Part shown: positions 34,430 to 45,750 of the stretch, piece after piece
Layout: each line of letters starts with the position of its first letter
Numbering within the stretch: position 1 is the first letter of the stretch
From: Butyriboletus loyo
Taxonomy: Eukaryota; Basidiomycota; Agaricomycetes; Boletales; Boletaceae
NCBI GenBank assembly: GCA_038093515.1
Contig: JBBPSI010000032.1
Location: forward strand, 62,001-126,000
Reading direction: 5' to 3'
DNA length: 64,000 nt
Program-made: the position numbers and the translations under genes
Notes under the pieces: generated by a model
Seen by the model: only the letters and a program-made list of their open reading frames with translations
Databases searched by the model: none
What the model was told of the DNA's origin: nothing

Positions 34430-35414
34430 CTTTTTTTGGAATGTCTGCTTGTCCGTGTGCCTCGCGAGTGTTTCGGATTCAGAAACACAAATCAATCTTT
34501 GGACCACGACCGTGTCGCTCCGGGAAGGAGATAAATGATAGATAGCGGCCCTTGTGTCAAATACTCACAAGCAGTGGATTACTCGTCGAGAGGGATGCAG
34601 AGAAATTGGGCGAAACAGTTCGAGCAGTGTTTCCCGACCCCAGGCGAAGGCTCTGAATCCTGTAGGTGGAGAGAAAGCGGCGGGTGGGATCACCTCGCTG
34701 CGAGGGAATCCGACCTGAGAGAAAGTGCTCGAGTACCCGGGGTCCGGAAAGGCCCTCCATGATTTGTTCTGTGGCTGCGCTCCAACTTCCCCGCGAGTGC
34801 GACACATATTCATTACCTTGGGTAAGCCAGCTGCAGTACAATTGCATAAGAAATAACACATAATCCATAGGACTTGATAACGAAATAGGGCGCTTGTGGC
34901 GCTCTTTCCTGCCAAAACCCTTGCCAGTGACAATGCGTACCTCATGCACGGCTTGGCCAGGCATACCCAACCCATTAGTATACCGTAGGTTTCAACTAGT
35001 TTGTATCTTCGACAGTTCATGGAACATTGACTTTAACAGGTCTGGAATGAGCTCACCTGTAATGCTGGTTGAGTATGGGTGCAGATTTGGGGTGTACCGT
35101 GCCACCATTACTCTAGGCTCAGATAATGGCGGTCGTTTTTCATTACCCGCGGCTCTTGGCTCCGCGCATGCGCGATTGCATCGGCATACACAAAAATTGG
35201 ACCTCCTGGACCCCGCGGTTCCATCGGACGTGACGACAGGTGACTTCTACCTGAAATTAAATACTACCAACGGTAACCCATCAATTCTTCCCAGACAGAT
35301 CCGGTAAACGGCCATCCTAATAATAGTAATGAGAATATCATATAAAGAGGAGGCATTGGTACCCTGATTGACTCACTTTCCCCCTCAGTACAACAACGAT
35401 AACGGTATATATAC
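34430..35414. other. Region of uncertain content between the inverted repeat and the monooxygenase
   Basis: Two overlapping minus-strand frames are open for about 140 codons each (35020-34565, MNCRRYKLVETYGILMGWVC...; and 34970-34557, ...TRRFLSTYRIQSLRLGSGNT). Neither has a known motif. One may be a decayed gene. The monooxygenase promoter should lie at the right end. Confidence 0.35.
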
Positions 35415-37392
35415 ATGACTGGCGCGAAATTCAAAATTGCAATATGGTATGGAGTCGATGGCATGCACGGTTCACCGCAGACTGACCACGAGTTTCACGC
35501 GTCCCGGAAGTGGTGGGGGCGTCGGTGGCTTAACGCTCGCTGTGGCTTTGTCTAAATATCCGGATATCGAGGTTGAGGTGTTCGAAGCTGCCAGACAGTT
35601 CACCGAGGTCGGTGCCGGCGTTGGGATTTTGCCACGACCGTTAAAGGTACAGGATTTCTGCCACAACTGGCTAGTTGATCGCATTTTAACGGTGTCATCA
35701 TGCTTAAAGGTCTTGCGGAAGTTGGGTACAGGCATCGAGCATGCGCTCCTGAACGCAGCGACAGACTTCGAGTGGACGGAAGATTTCGGTATGTGCATCG
35801 GATGATGCCTGGAACCCCATTTTCTCACCAGAGTCTAGTGCCGGCTTGGCGCTATCGCAAGAGCGACCAACCCGAAGGCTTCGAGCTGTGTCAATTGATG
35901 ACCAAAGGTAACTCGAAGCAGGTCAAATGTTATCACGCTTCACTGATGATTTCTCCCAGGTGACTTGATGAGATTCCACCGAGCGGACTTCCACGGAATT
36001 CTGCTTTCGTCCCTTTCGCCGTCATGCAAGACGCACACATCGAAGAGACTAGTCTCATATTCCCAGCCGGCGGTCCCACTGAATTCTCTAATAACATTGA
36101 CCTTTACAGACGGATCGTCGTCGTCGTGCGATCTGCTAGTAGGTGCCGACGGAATCAAATCGGTCGTTCGCGGATGTATGATGCGTGAAATGGCCCAGAC
36201 CCTTAGTGGACAAGCAGCGATCTCCGCATCATCCTGTATAGATCCTATCTGGAGCGGAGCAATTGCTTACCGCACATTAATCAACGCCGAGAAACTGCGG
36301 GAGTGCGCACCACACCATCGAGCACTCCGAGAACCGACATTCGTAAGTTGGATCTCCTCATCTTGATAGGCGCCGACTGACGAGCTCGTCACAGTACTTG
36401 GGGAAGGACGCTGTGAGTATGAGACAAATTAATGAACATTCATCACCCTGAAACTCGTTTACAGTTTTTCCTTGTGTACCCAATCTCAAAAGGGAAATTC
36501 ATAAATTTCGCGGGGTTTACTCTATCCGAAGACCTTGTTCGTACCTCTTATCAAGGGGACACGTCGGGGAGAAGATGTTTTGAAGGCCCATGGGTCCGCG
36601 GGTTGTCCAAGGAAGAAATGTGCAAACCATTTGAAGGGTTCGAGAAAGACACGTGGCCGATCCTCAAGGTAAATTAGCCCATGTCATGAACTGACAATTC
36701 CCCCTTGCTCACACCCCGCGTACGACAGTGCATCGACAAAGGAACATTGTGGGCGGTTCATATTGTAAAACACCTCCCAGCATACTACCATGGTCGGGTT
36801 GGGTTGATTGGTGATGCAGCCCATGCTATGATGCCCTTCCAGGGGGCTGGCGCCGGCCAAAGTATCGAGGTATGCGATCAGAACCATTTGTGTTTGCTTC
36901 GATTTGACTGGTGACTGACGAAGCACTCAGGACGCTTACCTTCTCGCCACGGTACTTGGACACCCATCGACCAAATTAGAAACGATACCGCGTGCCTTGG
37001 CCGTGTATGACAAGTTGAGGCGACCATTCACAATCGATATTGCCCTATGTTCAAAAATAAACGGGCAGTTATATACGTGGCAAGCGGGCAACATTCCCCT
37101 CACAAAGGTGGGCGAGACGATATCGAAGAACTGCGAGTGGGCTTGGTTAAGCGATCTGGACGATGCTTTGCGCGATGCGGTGAACATGTTGGAGTCAAAT
37201 ATACCTTCAATATGTTGAGTTTGTGGTTCCGTGTCCAGTGCAGCGAGGTAATCGTCTCTCCCCATGTTCATTACACGGCAAGAATGATTGACATTGACTT
37301 GTTTTCAATGTCAGGCCGCGGCTGGAAATCAATCGACAAAGAACTCCTTTGAACAAATCCAAATCCCCCTCTCTAATCGTGGTCACCCATGA
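35415..37392 (+). CDS. FAD-dependent monooxygenase (salicylate hydroxylase-like)
   Basis: Flavoprotein hydroxylase of the PF01494 type, using NAD(P)H and O2 on aromatic substrates. Exon 1 starts at 35415: MTGAKFKIAI, joined by an intron to CGGGVGGLTLAVALSKYPDI, the FAD GxGxxG motif, then EVFEAARQFTEVGAGVGI. The next exons give VLRKLGTGIEHALL, LMRFHRADFHGILLSSL and the DG motif CDLLVGADGIKSVVR. Further on are SGAIAYRTLINAEKLRE, KFINFAGFTL, KCIDKGTLWAVHIVKHLPAY and the FAD GD motif GRVGLIGDAAHAMMPFQGAG AGQSIEDAYLLATVL. The end is near QIPLSNRGHP-stop at 37392. About eight exons. The substrate cannot be read from sequence. No biosynthetic cluster partner is visible nearby, so it is probably catabolic or detoxifying. 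Confidence 0.85.
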
Positions 37393-37408
37393 TGATTATT
37401 GTCAATTT

Positions 37409-37783
37409 TCAATAAGCAGGAGCACGAGCGAGCAATTGTTTGTTTTGTTTCCCAAGGTTCGCTGGTTGCTCTGGAGATTGTAAAACAATGTTGAAACAGG
37501 ACGGAAGCTTGCACTTACTATTTTCTTGTTGACCTAAGATAAGACTACGTCTCCCCCCTCTGCTTCCGTCTCGTAGTACCGTATTGTCGTCTTTAACTGT
37601 AAAATATCTTTTTGGATACATGTCATCATGCAATACCTTAAGTCCTATCGAAATTAACATAGGTTCATTCTGTTCAGGAGGCGGGAGCACTTCACTCGTG
37701 AGTACAACATCGTATTGATTCCCATTGTGTTCGGATTTAGTAGTAAGAAAACCTTCAACAAGGCCCTGTTCTTCGGGTCCTTC
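37409..37783 (-). CDS. Hypothetical protein, 5' end unresolved
   Basis: Coding-like minus-strand sequence. Exon 37783 downward reads EGPEEQGLVEGFLTTKSEHN, then YDVVLTSEVLPPPEQNEPML, ISIGLKVLHDDMYPKRYFTV and GRRSLILGQQEN. A 48 nt GTAAGT...CAG intron then leads to KQPANLGKQNKQLLARAPAY-stop at 37409. An upstream exon ending HEE at 37848 would fit in phase, but no start codon was found. Acidic and soluble, no known domain. The convergent neighbour is the monooxygenase, 16 bases away. Confidence 0.45.
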   Translation of the reverse strand, partial: EGPEEQGLVEGFLTTKSEHNGNQYDVVLTSEVLPPPEQNEPMLISIGLKVLHDDMYPKRYFTVKDDNTVLRDGSRGGRRSLILGQQENSKCKLPSCFNIVLQSPEQPANLGKQNKQLLARAPAY

Positions 37784-40736
37784 CTGCCAGTCAAACGTTT
37801 TTGGTCGACATTAAGTTATGCCATCTAAGGTCACATTAAATACATACCTCCTCGTGCTCGAGACATCGGTTTATTTTTTATAAAAAGAAAAATCCAGGAC
37901 CAGGGAGAGATTTTTGGGAATGGCTTTGATCACCTTGATGTATATAGGTTACCCGCCAACACGAAACATTATAAAACGACACACCTCTCAATGCCAGGAA
38001 AGTCGAGTAATTCGGATCCGCTGAAAGAACGTGACGAACGTTCTTTCAATGCCACCCCTGTCATTCAAGAAGGAGCACTCCAAAGGGCCTCTTCGTTTGC
38101 GAGTCGGGAGATAACAATAACCTCGAACCTGACTCTGCGAGCGTTGGGGGGTGGAGAAAAATCGTAAAAGATCCCGTCGACTCCGAGTTACCTCGTAATG
38201 CATTCATCGCATTCATCATGACTGGTCGCCATGACAATATATTCGTATCGCCTCCAAGATCTCGGGTCCTGAACGCGAAACAAATCGGATCCTCGCGAGG
38301 CACTCTCATTGTCAATGCCTTTATCGCCTTGCAATAACAACTCACTGGACCCACAAAATGTCAGGCAGCTTTATTTCGCCTCATAATGCATGTCGTCGGG
38401 ACCAGCGACATCTCGACGGCATTATCATGGAATTCTGTGTACCTAATCCAGGTAAGTAGTAAAACCATTCCGAACTGGTTTACTATGCTGCGGTCTGAGT
38501 TCGCATCAATCTTCACTAGTCTCGAACCAGACGTCCTAGGAAGTACCCGGCCAGGTGTGTGCGAACACCCCCTGAGACCCGGGCTTTTGAAAAGACGCCA
38601 AAGACAAATGGTCCGAGACTAGATCTCCACCCGACTTGAACGTTGGACACTGTCGACACATTTCTGCAATCAACTTCTCCGCCTGTGACGCGGGTAGCAG
38701 GGATCGTATCAGAGCATACTTGCCGTCGACAATGATGGCGGCAGTTTCATTGCTCTACCAAGTTGGGGATGTGCTGTTGAGAGGGTTTCGCCCGAGTTGA
38801 AGCAAGGTTGGGGTAGTGTCGTTTGTCGAGTAAACCCCGAGCTGAGCGGAACACAGGATGTCTACTGTAGTAAGTGCTCTTTGCTCCCACGAAGGCAAGT
38901 TCCGCCGAAGGCTGATGTCATTCCGAAATATGGCTCGTCTTCTCTCCTTTGGTCACTCTCCGTACAGCATATAGCAAATATTAGATAGCTCATGACCTGA
39001 GTTTGAATGATCAGACCACTTGGCAAGTCCTGTTTTTTTTTTGTAGTTAAAGCATCACAGTAGCCAACGCCCACCAGGAATATATATCAAGGATTCGGTT
39101 TTGGTATACCACGTAAGTGCGCGCCCAATTTCATCGGTCCACTAACCTTAGAGATCCTGAGCTGTGACTCCAACCATGTTATTATCGTCCTCCTGAGGAG
39201 TCCTATTGTTATTTGGCAAAGTCGTCTAACGAATGCGGAAAACGAAAGGGTGACTCTCTCGCTCTGATTCTCTGCGCCGAGAAATGGAAATGAATTGTTC
39301 GTCTACTCAGTTTCCAGCTTTTAGGCCTCTGTTCCGAAATTGCGCTGTTAACGCGTACCGTTTTTCTCCGTGGACGAACCTGCCAATTCCAGGTTCAAAT
39401 ATGCCCGATCAGCTTCATTTCCGCCCACGACCACACCGAATCTAAAGCGAACAAGATCTGAACAAGATCCGTCCTAGTTGACGGAGCATTTGTGGACCTC
39501 ATCTTCGTCAGCCAATCGTAGATTCCCTGTGGAACCCAACGGTACGCCCACCTCACCAAGCTTTACCCAAGTTTTGATATGCTGCCTTTTTTTTATTTTT
39601 TCATGACGCGTAGTATCCAGACCCTGAAACGTCGCTCGACGTCTTCCAACCTGTTTTATCGGTCTCGCTCTCCAACCTCGTCAATAATATCAAGGAGGCA
39701 TGGGCGCTCCTTCAGAGAACACTTTAGCTAGTGTTGACCGGAAGTTGCATGTGGATGAAAACTCTTATGGGGGCCGGTCGTATGGGGAAGAACAAGTAGG
39801 ATGAAGCCACCACTGGTCCCGGCGGACATCTCGCGATTGTCGCCTTTCAGCCGAGCCTCGAACTCGAGGACGGCTCCGTATATCCGACCTATGTCATCGC
39901 TTATGCCAGCCATCGTCCCCAACCTCGATGACGATGACTGCGCGGTCGGTGGAATTCTTTGAATCCGCTCGTCGCCATTACCCTGGGCGTGTCATAGATC
40001 GCGACAGGAACGGTGAATACGGCCACAGCGTATCTACCGCTCCCCATCCTCCGCGCCTTCGGCCCGAGTTGTGTTGTAAGCCAGTACTCCACTGATCCCC
40101 CCCCCCTCCTTCCACTCCACACCACCGAAGAGTTTGGCAGAGTTCCCTCAATTTGCCGCCCCGACGCACAAGCCAGGCTTGCCTCGACGAGATCAACATG
40201 ACCCTTCCAACTGAACAAGTCCCAAGTGCTCGGCGCTGGGCTGGGCTCAACGAGAGATCAGAGAATGAGACACAAATCAATTAACCCCGTCATTCCTGAT
40301 CTCAAATGGGCACTTGAGCAGCCAGAGGAAGCTCGTAAATAGAGGAAGCCGAAGGCACGTCGGAAGCGCAGGCTTTCCTCAGCGATGAACAATAGTGTCT
40401 ACGTGTGCTTGCTCTCTTGGCCAGGGCGATCGTACGAAAAAAAGGGGGAAAGCATCGTGGATTGACGACCCGTGTAGTGCCTGTTTGTTAGTTTGAGAAG
40501 TTGGAAGATTGGTATCATATTGACGCGTCCATCCACTCTTGCAATAGCTTCCACGCACTACAGGTCCGCTCGGTCCAGATACCGTCTATAATAGTTCATG
40601 AATCAGTAGACAAAGGCAACTAATTATTCGATATTGAATGTAGGTACGATGGGACGGTCTATAGATATGGTATAAATCTCCGCGGGATAGCTCCTAGCAA
40701 GTTGTGAGATGAGGTCCGCCTTTCGCCATCGGGCAA
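37784..40736. other. 2.9 kb region with exon-like fragments but no resolvable gene
   Basis: Fragments with coding flavour are minus 38751-38559 (NETAAIIVDGKYALIRSLLP, then AEKLIAEMCRQCPTFKSGGD), which can start at a TAG acceptor, and plus about 39617-39727 (DPETSLDVFQPVLSVSLSNL, VNNIKEAWALLQRTL-stop). Minus 39922-39728 (ISDDIGRIYGAVLEFEARLK) is another. None could be joined into a full gene. They may be remnants or single exons of genes I could not assemble. Confidence 0.35.
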
Positions 40737-42554
40737 TCATCTCCTCCTCGCAAGCACTCTGGCAATGCTCGCTTTGATAATACCCATAGCTTTCTCCACA
40801 TCTTTCTTCGACAACGCCGCCGTAGCAGCAATGCGAATCGTCGAGCGCGAATCGATCATTTCTTGACCTCTCAGGTGCTTACCACGCGTGATGAACACGC
40901 CGTTCGCCAGGGCATCGTCAACGATGTCCTGCAAGACCCGTTCCTCTGCCTCGTGGTCGAGGGAGGGAGGAGTGAGCGTGAGGTACTGTGTACTGTTGCG
41001 GAGACAGAAATGGATTATAGGACTGGCACGGTGACCGAGCACGGTGATTCCCTCGGTCCTTTCCAACATGGAGCGGATAATGTCAACGTTATCGTGGAGA
41101 GCGGTGAGGATTGATGGGGAATTTCGCAAATGATTAATCGCCTCTGTCCCGGAAGTGGCGAGAAGGGCCGGCATTGATGCGGAGAAGACGAAAGAAGTAC
41201 CGTTGATGCGCTACCAGGTGGAAGACAAATTAGTGGAACGCGAACTTTATCGCTCATGTAACCCACCTGATGTTCGGTGACGATGGAAGAACCGGCGCAG
41301 AAGCCACCGGCAGAGCATAAACCGTTAGCGACAGAGCCCACAAGCATGTCAATCTGTGTAGCCTGAAGGGGGTTATCAGATTACCATGTTCGATCAGTCG
41401 GGCGAGAAGCATACAGGAACATTGTAAAGCTCGGTCAAACCACGACCAGTTCGACCGACTGTACCAAACGAGATACTCTCATCGAGGATGACTCGATACT
41501 TGTACTTGAGTTTAAGCTCGATCTATAAAGATCGAGCGCTTAACACAACAAAGGAAACAAATTGCATCATTTGACGAACCAGCCTGGGCAAATCAACCAT
41601 TTCCCCATCACGTTCGAAGATACCTTCTGTGATGATGAAGCGACGTGTCAACGGACCCTTACGCTTCTTTCTCTCCTTCTCTACGCTGATAAGAACGTCC
41701 TCGAGGCTCTTGAGATCATTGTGGTCGTACCACCGAATTATTGAACGAGATATTTGGATACCCGACTGGATGGCAAGATTTACAGAGCGATCTGCGACAA
41801 TGACATCTCCTCGCTTGCAGAAAGCAGGAATAACAGAGGAGATGGTTGAAAATCCCTGAGAGTACAGGATAGATGCCTCCGTCCCCAAAAATCCCGCAAT
41901 TTCACGTTCCAGGTCAAGGTGTGCATCTACGTAGCGTGTGAGCTAATACGCTTTCGACGCAGATGACTTGAACCCACCAATAGTTCCATAGAAACCTGGA
42001 GGACCGCAGCTTCCAACACCGTATTTACGGAGGGTTTCAATAGCTTTTTCTTTAATCTGTTCGTTGCCTGCGAGCCCGGAGAAGTTGAAGCTTGCCAAGT
42101 TGATGACTGACTTGCCGTTGGACAACAACTTGGGTTTTGGGCCAGTGGGACCAGTAACAGTGGGAACAGAACTCAGGTCCCGTTGCTCCCACTCACTCAG
42201 AGGTTGGACAAGGTTGTCGGGTGTCCACTCATCCACAAGTTCGTCGATTTCCTAAATGCGCGATCAACGAGGTGCGACAGTTGTACTTGGTGAACAAACC
42301 TTTTCAGAAAACTGTATGAAATGTTTTCCCTGTTTGTCTCCCCGTGTTCGTGACTGCAATAGCGTGCGAACGGCAAAAATGACAAGGATCAATTCTAAGA
42401 TGGTTCGACCGGGGTCATTTTGGTGGGAAGACTTGACGTATCGAGCGACCACTGCAGAACCAGGAATTTTGTAGAACGTCGACTCAAGCCTAGTTAAGGA
42501 ATAAGTCAAAAGGGTGAGCAATGGCTCCAGAGTCGAGGAGTATGCGTCGGACAT
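40737..42554 (-). CDS. LCB1: Serine palmitoyltransferase subunit 1 (Lcb1)
   Basis: ER-bound subunit of the heterodimer that condenses serine and palmitoyl-CoA, the first step of sphingolipid synthesis. Start at 42554 ([20 protein letters not shown]) with an N-terminal membrane helix [18 protein letters not shown]. Then [96 protein letters not shown] and [40 protein letters not shown] follows, where the catalytic PLP lysine of Lcb2 is absent, as expected for Lcb1. It ends [26 protein letters not shown]-stop at 40737. Six or seven exons with short GT-AG introns. A broken second copy of its 3' half lies just upstream on the other strand. Confidence 0.93.
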
Positions 42555-42674
42555 CGTGGGTGGTCGTGAAGAAGGCGTGAAGAACGAACACTGGCAGTGT
42601 GTGGAAAAATGGATATTACATAAGCCACGCCTCATCTAATGATAGTCCCCAGCTGACAGATCGGAATAACTTTA

Positions 42675-43300
42675 GCTCAAATACAACTTCAACTTGAGAG
42701 TTTCTCTTTTGGCGCAGTTGGTAGAACCGACCGTGGCTTCGACCGAACTATACAGCCTCTCTGTTTTGTGTTGACTATGGCCCTTCGACATGTTCGTCGG
42801 ATCTGTTCCCAATGGCTTATGCTCCTCCAGTAAGTACTCCCTCTGTCTGGTCTGCATCAATGCTCACCCTTCTCGCAACTTCTGGACAGGCAGCAATCGG
42901 CTACTTGCGAAATAACGCTTCGGTTCTTGCCCTCTCCACGATGATGTTGACACCATCTGTTCCGTGCAAAGAGTGAGGGTATTACAGTCCTCCGACATCG
43001 TGCCAGCCCAGCTATTCGTTTCTGTCTTCGCAACAGTTCGAAGTGCCTTACAGTTACGGTTACTTCCTCGTCCTCTAGCCATCAGGCAGAGGACGAGTCT
43101 TGCTGATATCGTCGACGGCATCATTGTAAACGGGGTACCGTCACGCCTGATAAGCAGCTGAGGGGTCAGAAAATGAACGATTCCCTTCTGGCGATTTGCA
43201 TTGCTGCAACGATGCCCTTATCGAAAAAAGACGTGGAGGCTGCGGGCATCATCCAAGCGAGTATCGGTAGAGTCCTGGCGGGGAGAGCTAACAGCTCAAG
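42675..43300 (+). pseudogene. Truncated LCB1 copy (3' half), inverted
   Basis: Plus-strand similarity to LCB1 appears in shifting frames: LKYNF, then ESFSFGAVGRTDRGFDRTIQ against [20 protein letters not shown] of the functional gene. MFVGSVPNGLCSS, YLRNNASVLAL, EGITVLRHRASPAIRFCLRN and IAATMPLSKKDVEAAGIIQA SIGRVLAGR also match. A deletion removes VILD before the first stretch, introns are partly missing, TGA stops and frameshifts occur after EDESC and at ALSTMM, and the 5' half is absent. It starts about 120 bases upstream of LCB1's ATG, head to head. This is an old partial duplication; any antisense or promoter effect on LCB1 is speculative. Confidence 0.82.
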
Positions 43301-43709
43301 GTACCACGTCCGGCCTGTTAACCAGGTCAAGGTTCCAGCCTTTGTAGCCAACAACCTTGTCCAACCGGCGAGCAGGGAATGTCAGGCCCTAAAAAGATTC
43401 AGATCTCGTTACTCGGGTCCCATTGGTCCACAATTCCGTAGACAGTGATCAACGAAACGCGGCGGCAGTGGCATGCCAGTGACCGACAATTTTTTCTGGA
43501 TCATGTCTGTTTGAATATGTAGTCTGTCTCTGTCAGTCGATCTTGTGTGGATTCATCTTGAAATTGGCTCGGCCGAGATCACCATCGTCTGTGCTCGCAC
43601 AAGGAAAGATAGTACAATATCTGATATTTAGTTCGTGAAGCAAGAATAATTACAGCCATTGTTATCCACTCGAGTTGTAACGACGAATATTTGTGGTGAA
43701 GAAAATGTA

Positions 43710-44593
43710 TCACGTCCTCAGCCATGCGGTTTTGGCGATCTTTTTCAACTTCTTTTGCTCTTTGAATCGTTCCTGGATAGAGCCGGGAAACGTCAGTACG
43801 TCCGTCCGTTGATGGCGTATTTCGTCTTGAATTCGTCGTCTCTCGCGATGCACGCAAAAAGAGATGATGATGAAAAGGAGAAACCGGATATTTAAACACT
43901 CACCAAGTCAGTCTTCGTCGGTCTCTTCCTCTTCTTCCCTCCCGCCGCTTTCTCCTCTGCGTCCCGTTGTTCCACTTCTTTTTCCCACGTACCCACGTCG
44001 AAGTAGAACTCGCTCATACGCTTCATGCGATCATATTCTGACAGGTGGGCAGGCGTCCGTGCATCAACGGCTGTGAATGCACCGGTGCGAGCGTTGAACT
44101 TTGCGCTAAAGCTTCCTGTGTGAGCGAGAGAGGACGAGCCAACGAGAGACGGGTCGAGGTAGGCAAGGGAGGGATCTATGCCTGCTGCGATGGCACGCGC
44201 CTCGAGGGAGTTGGGGTCGTAGGGATCGGGGTTGACAGTTCCATCCGGAACGTCCGCCTGCGCGATTGCGCCCGTGTCTTGGGCGCCAGGTAAAGAAGAC
44301 GAAGGGTCAGAAGGAGACGACTGGAGAGGGTTAACCCAAGTCGTTTCGCCGGTGGACGAGTTGTAAAAGTAATAGGCGTTGTGCTGGGGCGAGAAGATGG
44401 CTTGCCATGCACCAACTGAGAGGTTGGCAGAGGTGGGGTCGGAGGAGTCGGAGGATGGGGATGGGGATGGGGCTTCGTTGTCGGTGGTTTCTTTACCCTT
44501 TTCCTTTAAATCTTGTTTCGGTTCTGGAGAGGACTGGGGCTTGTCGTTAATCTCTTTGTGATCGTCGGACGGTTCTACGGAAGGACTGGACAT
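43710..44593 (-). CDS. WW-domain protein, probably nuclear
   Basis: Begins MSSPSVEPSDDHKEI (44593) with an acidic, Ser/Pro-rich leader. One WW domain follows: GAWQAIFSPQHNAYYFYNSS TGETTWVNPL, with both tryptophans and the aromatic pair intact, so it should bind proline-rich ligands. Downstream are SLEARAIAAGIDPSLAYLDP, SGSFSAKFNARTGAF-like sequence, LSEYDRMKRMSEFYFDVGTW EKEVEQR and a basic patch KKRKRPTKTDL. After one intron the last exon reads ERFKEQKKLKKIAKTAWLRT-stop at 43710. The R/KFKEQKK...KTAWLR ending is a conserved fungal signature I recall without a known role. Divergent from the universal-stress gene, 150 bases between starts. Confidence 0.82.
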
Positions 44594-44743
44594 GGCTGTG
44601 ATGAAGAGAACTTTGCGACCTACAAAAGAATAATTTAATTACGATTTAGTTACTTAACCACTTGACAAAGAGGGAGAGAGCGGTAAATAAATAATTCTAT
44701 TTTCATGTATTCTGATTCATACCACACGCACATCCCACTGACG
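44594..44743. promoter_or_regulatory. Divergent promoter between the WW gene and the universal-stress gene
   Basis: 150 bases between two divergent starts, AT-rich with AATTTAATTA-type sequence and no clear shared motif. Inferred from layout. Confidence 0.4.
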
Positions 44744-45750
44744 ATGCTTCGCTCGGCGCTGAAGCAGACGTCTCGCCCGTCCTCTCCCGCTCTCGGAACC
44801 CCCTCCTCGCCACCCCCTCGTCATGGCGCTCCACCGCGGACGACGTCCGCGTCGTCGTTGGCAACCCTCCTCTCCACTATCTCACCTGACCAGACGCAAT
44901 CCGGCCCTGGGATATCTACGCCCGTGCCGTCTCCGAATGCACAATCTACCACTTCCGCCCTGGTCGTTTCACAGGGGTATACACCCAAAGTATCTTTTGA
45001 CACATTTGAAAATCCCGCTGCATCCATGTTCTCCTTCACCCTTCATGTCCAGTCAGAGGGCTATGCACGGAATCGTTCCACCCGTGTCTTTCTATGCGCC
45101 TCAAGTCCCGATGAAAGCGGCGGAGCAGCCCTGGAGTGGGCCCTTGAGTGTCTTGTTCAAGATGGCGACGAACTCGTTGTATTCAGGGGTATTGATCAGG
45201 AGGAGCTAGGTAAGCGTGTATCCTCACTGCTAGCCTACATGGTACTTATTCGTATGTAGAAAAGGATCACGAGCTCGTCAGGGAAGAAGCGAAAGACCTC
45301 ATGAGGCATATCCAGGACAAATGCGTCGAGTATGATCCCGACCGCAAGGTATTCCATCCTTCCACCCATCAGTGACTTCCTTTTTATCACTCTCCCAAGG
45401 TTTCGATTATTCTTGAATTTATCGCCGGTCGTGTGACCACAACTCTCGATAGGCTCATCGCGCTTTACCGTCCCGATTCGGTCGTTGTCGGTATGCGCGG
45501 CCAGAGACGTGGCGTCCTCGGTTTTGGTGGGGGCCGACCCGGTGGTGTGTTCAGTGGCAAGTCACGCTTTCCTCCCTGGGTGGTTGTATTCACAAGGATC
45601 GCCTTCTCCGCAGGGGTGGGCTCTGTATCAAAATATGCTCTCTCTCACAGTCCAGTACCAATCATCGTCGTCCGGCCAGAAAGCAAGGTAAGGAAGGTTC
45701 GAGAAAAGAGGCTAAAGGACCCAAAGAGAGGGACTCATTTCAACGAGTAA
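44744..45750 (+). CDS. Universal stress protein (UspA-domain) family member
   Basis: UspA-fold protein. The start is taken at 44744 (MLRSALKQTSRPSSPALG); an in-frame Met lies 13 codons upstream. A Ser/Pro-rich leader is followed by TPKVSFDTFENPAASMFSFT, then the domain: TRVFLCASSPDESGGAALEW ALECLVQDGDELVVFRG (strand 1/helix 1), EKDHELVREEAKDLMRHIQD, VSIILEFIAGRVTTTLDRLI ALYRPDSVVVGMRGQRRG, and the nucleotide-loop region GSVSKYALSHSPVPIIVVRP ESK. It ends KRGTHFNE-stop at 45750. Three introns: about 45211-45259, 45350-45400, and one of 69 nt starting near 45544 that removes GVFSGKSRF... and restores GRPGVGSVSKYAL. Many fungal relatives are of unknown role in stress or membrane traffic. Confidence 0.82.

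Noticed and set aside
42700..42770. A stretch resembling tRNA D-arm sequence (GGCGCAGTTGGTAGAACCG)
   Set aside because: It has no anticodon or T-arm partner, and in frame it reads SFGAVGRTDRG, matching LCB1. It belongs to the LCB1 pseudogene.
35415..45750. A secondary-metabolite cluster around the FAD monooxygenase
   Set aside because: Neighbours are housekeeping genes (SFM1, LCB1) with no polyketide, peptide or terpene synthase, so a cluster is not supported.
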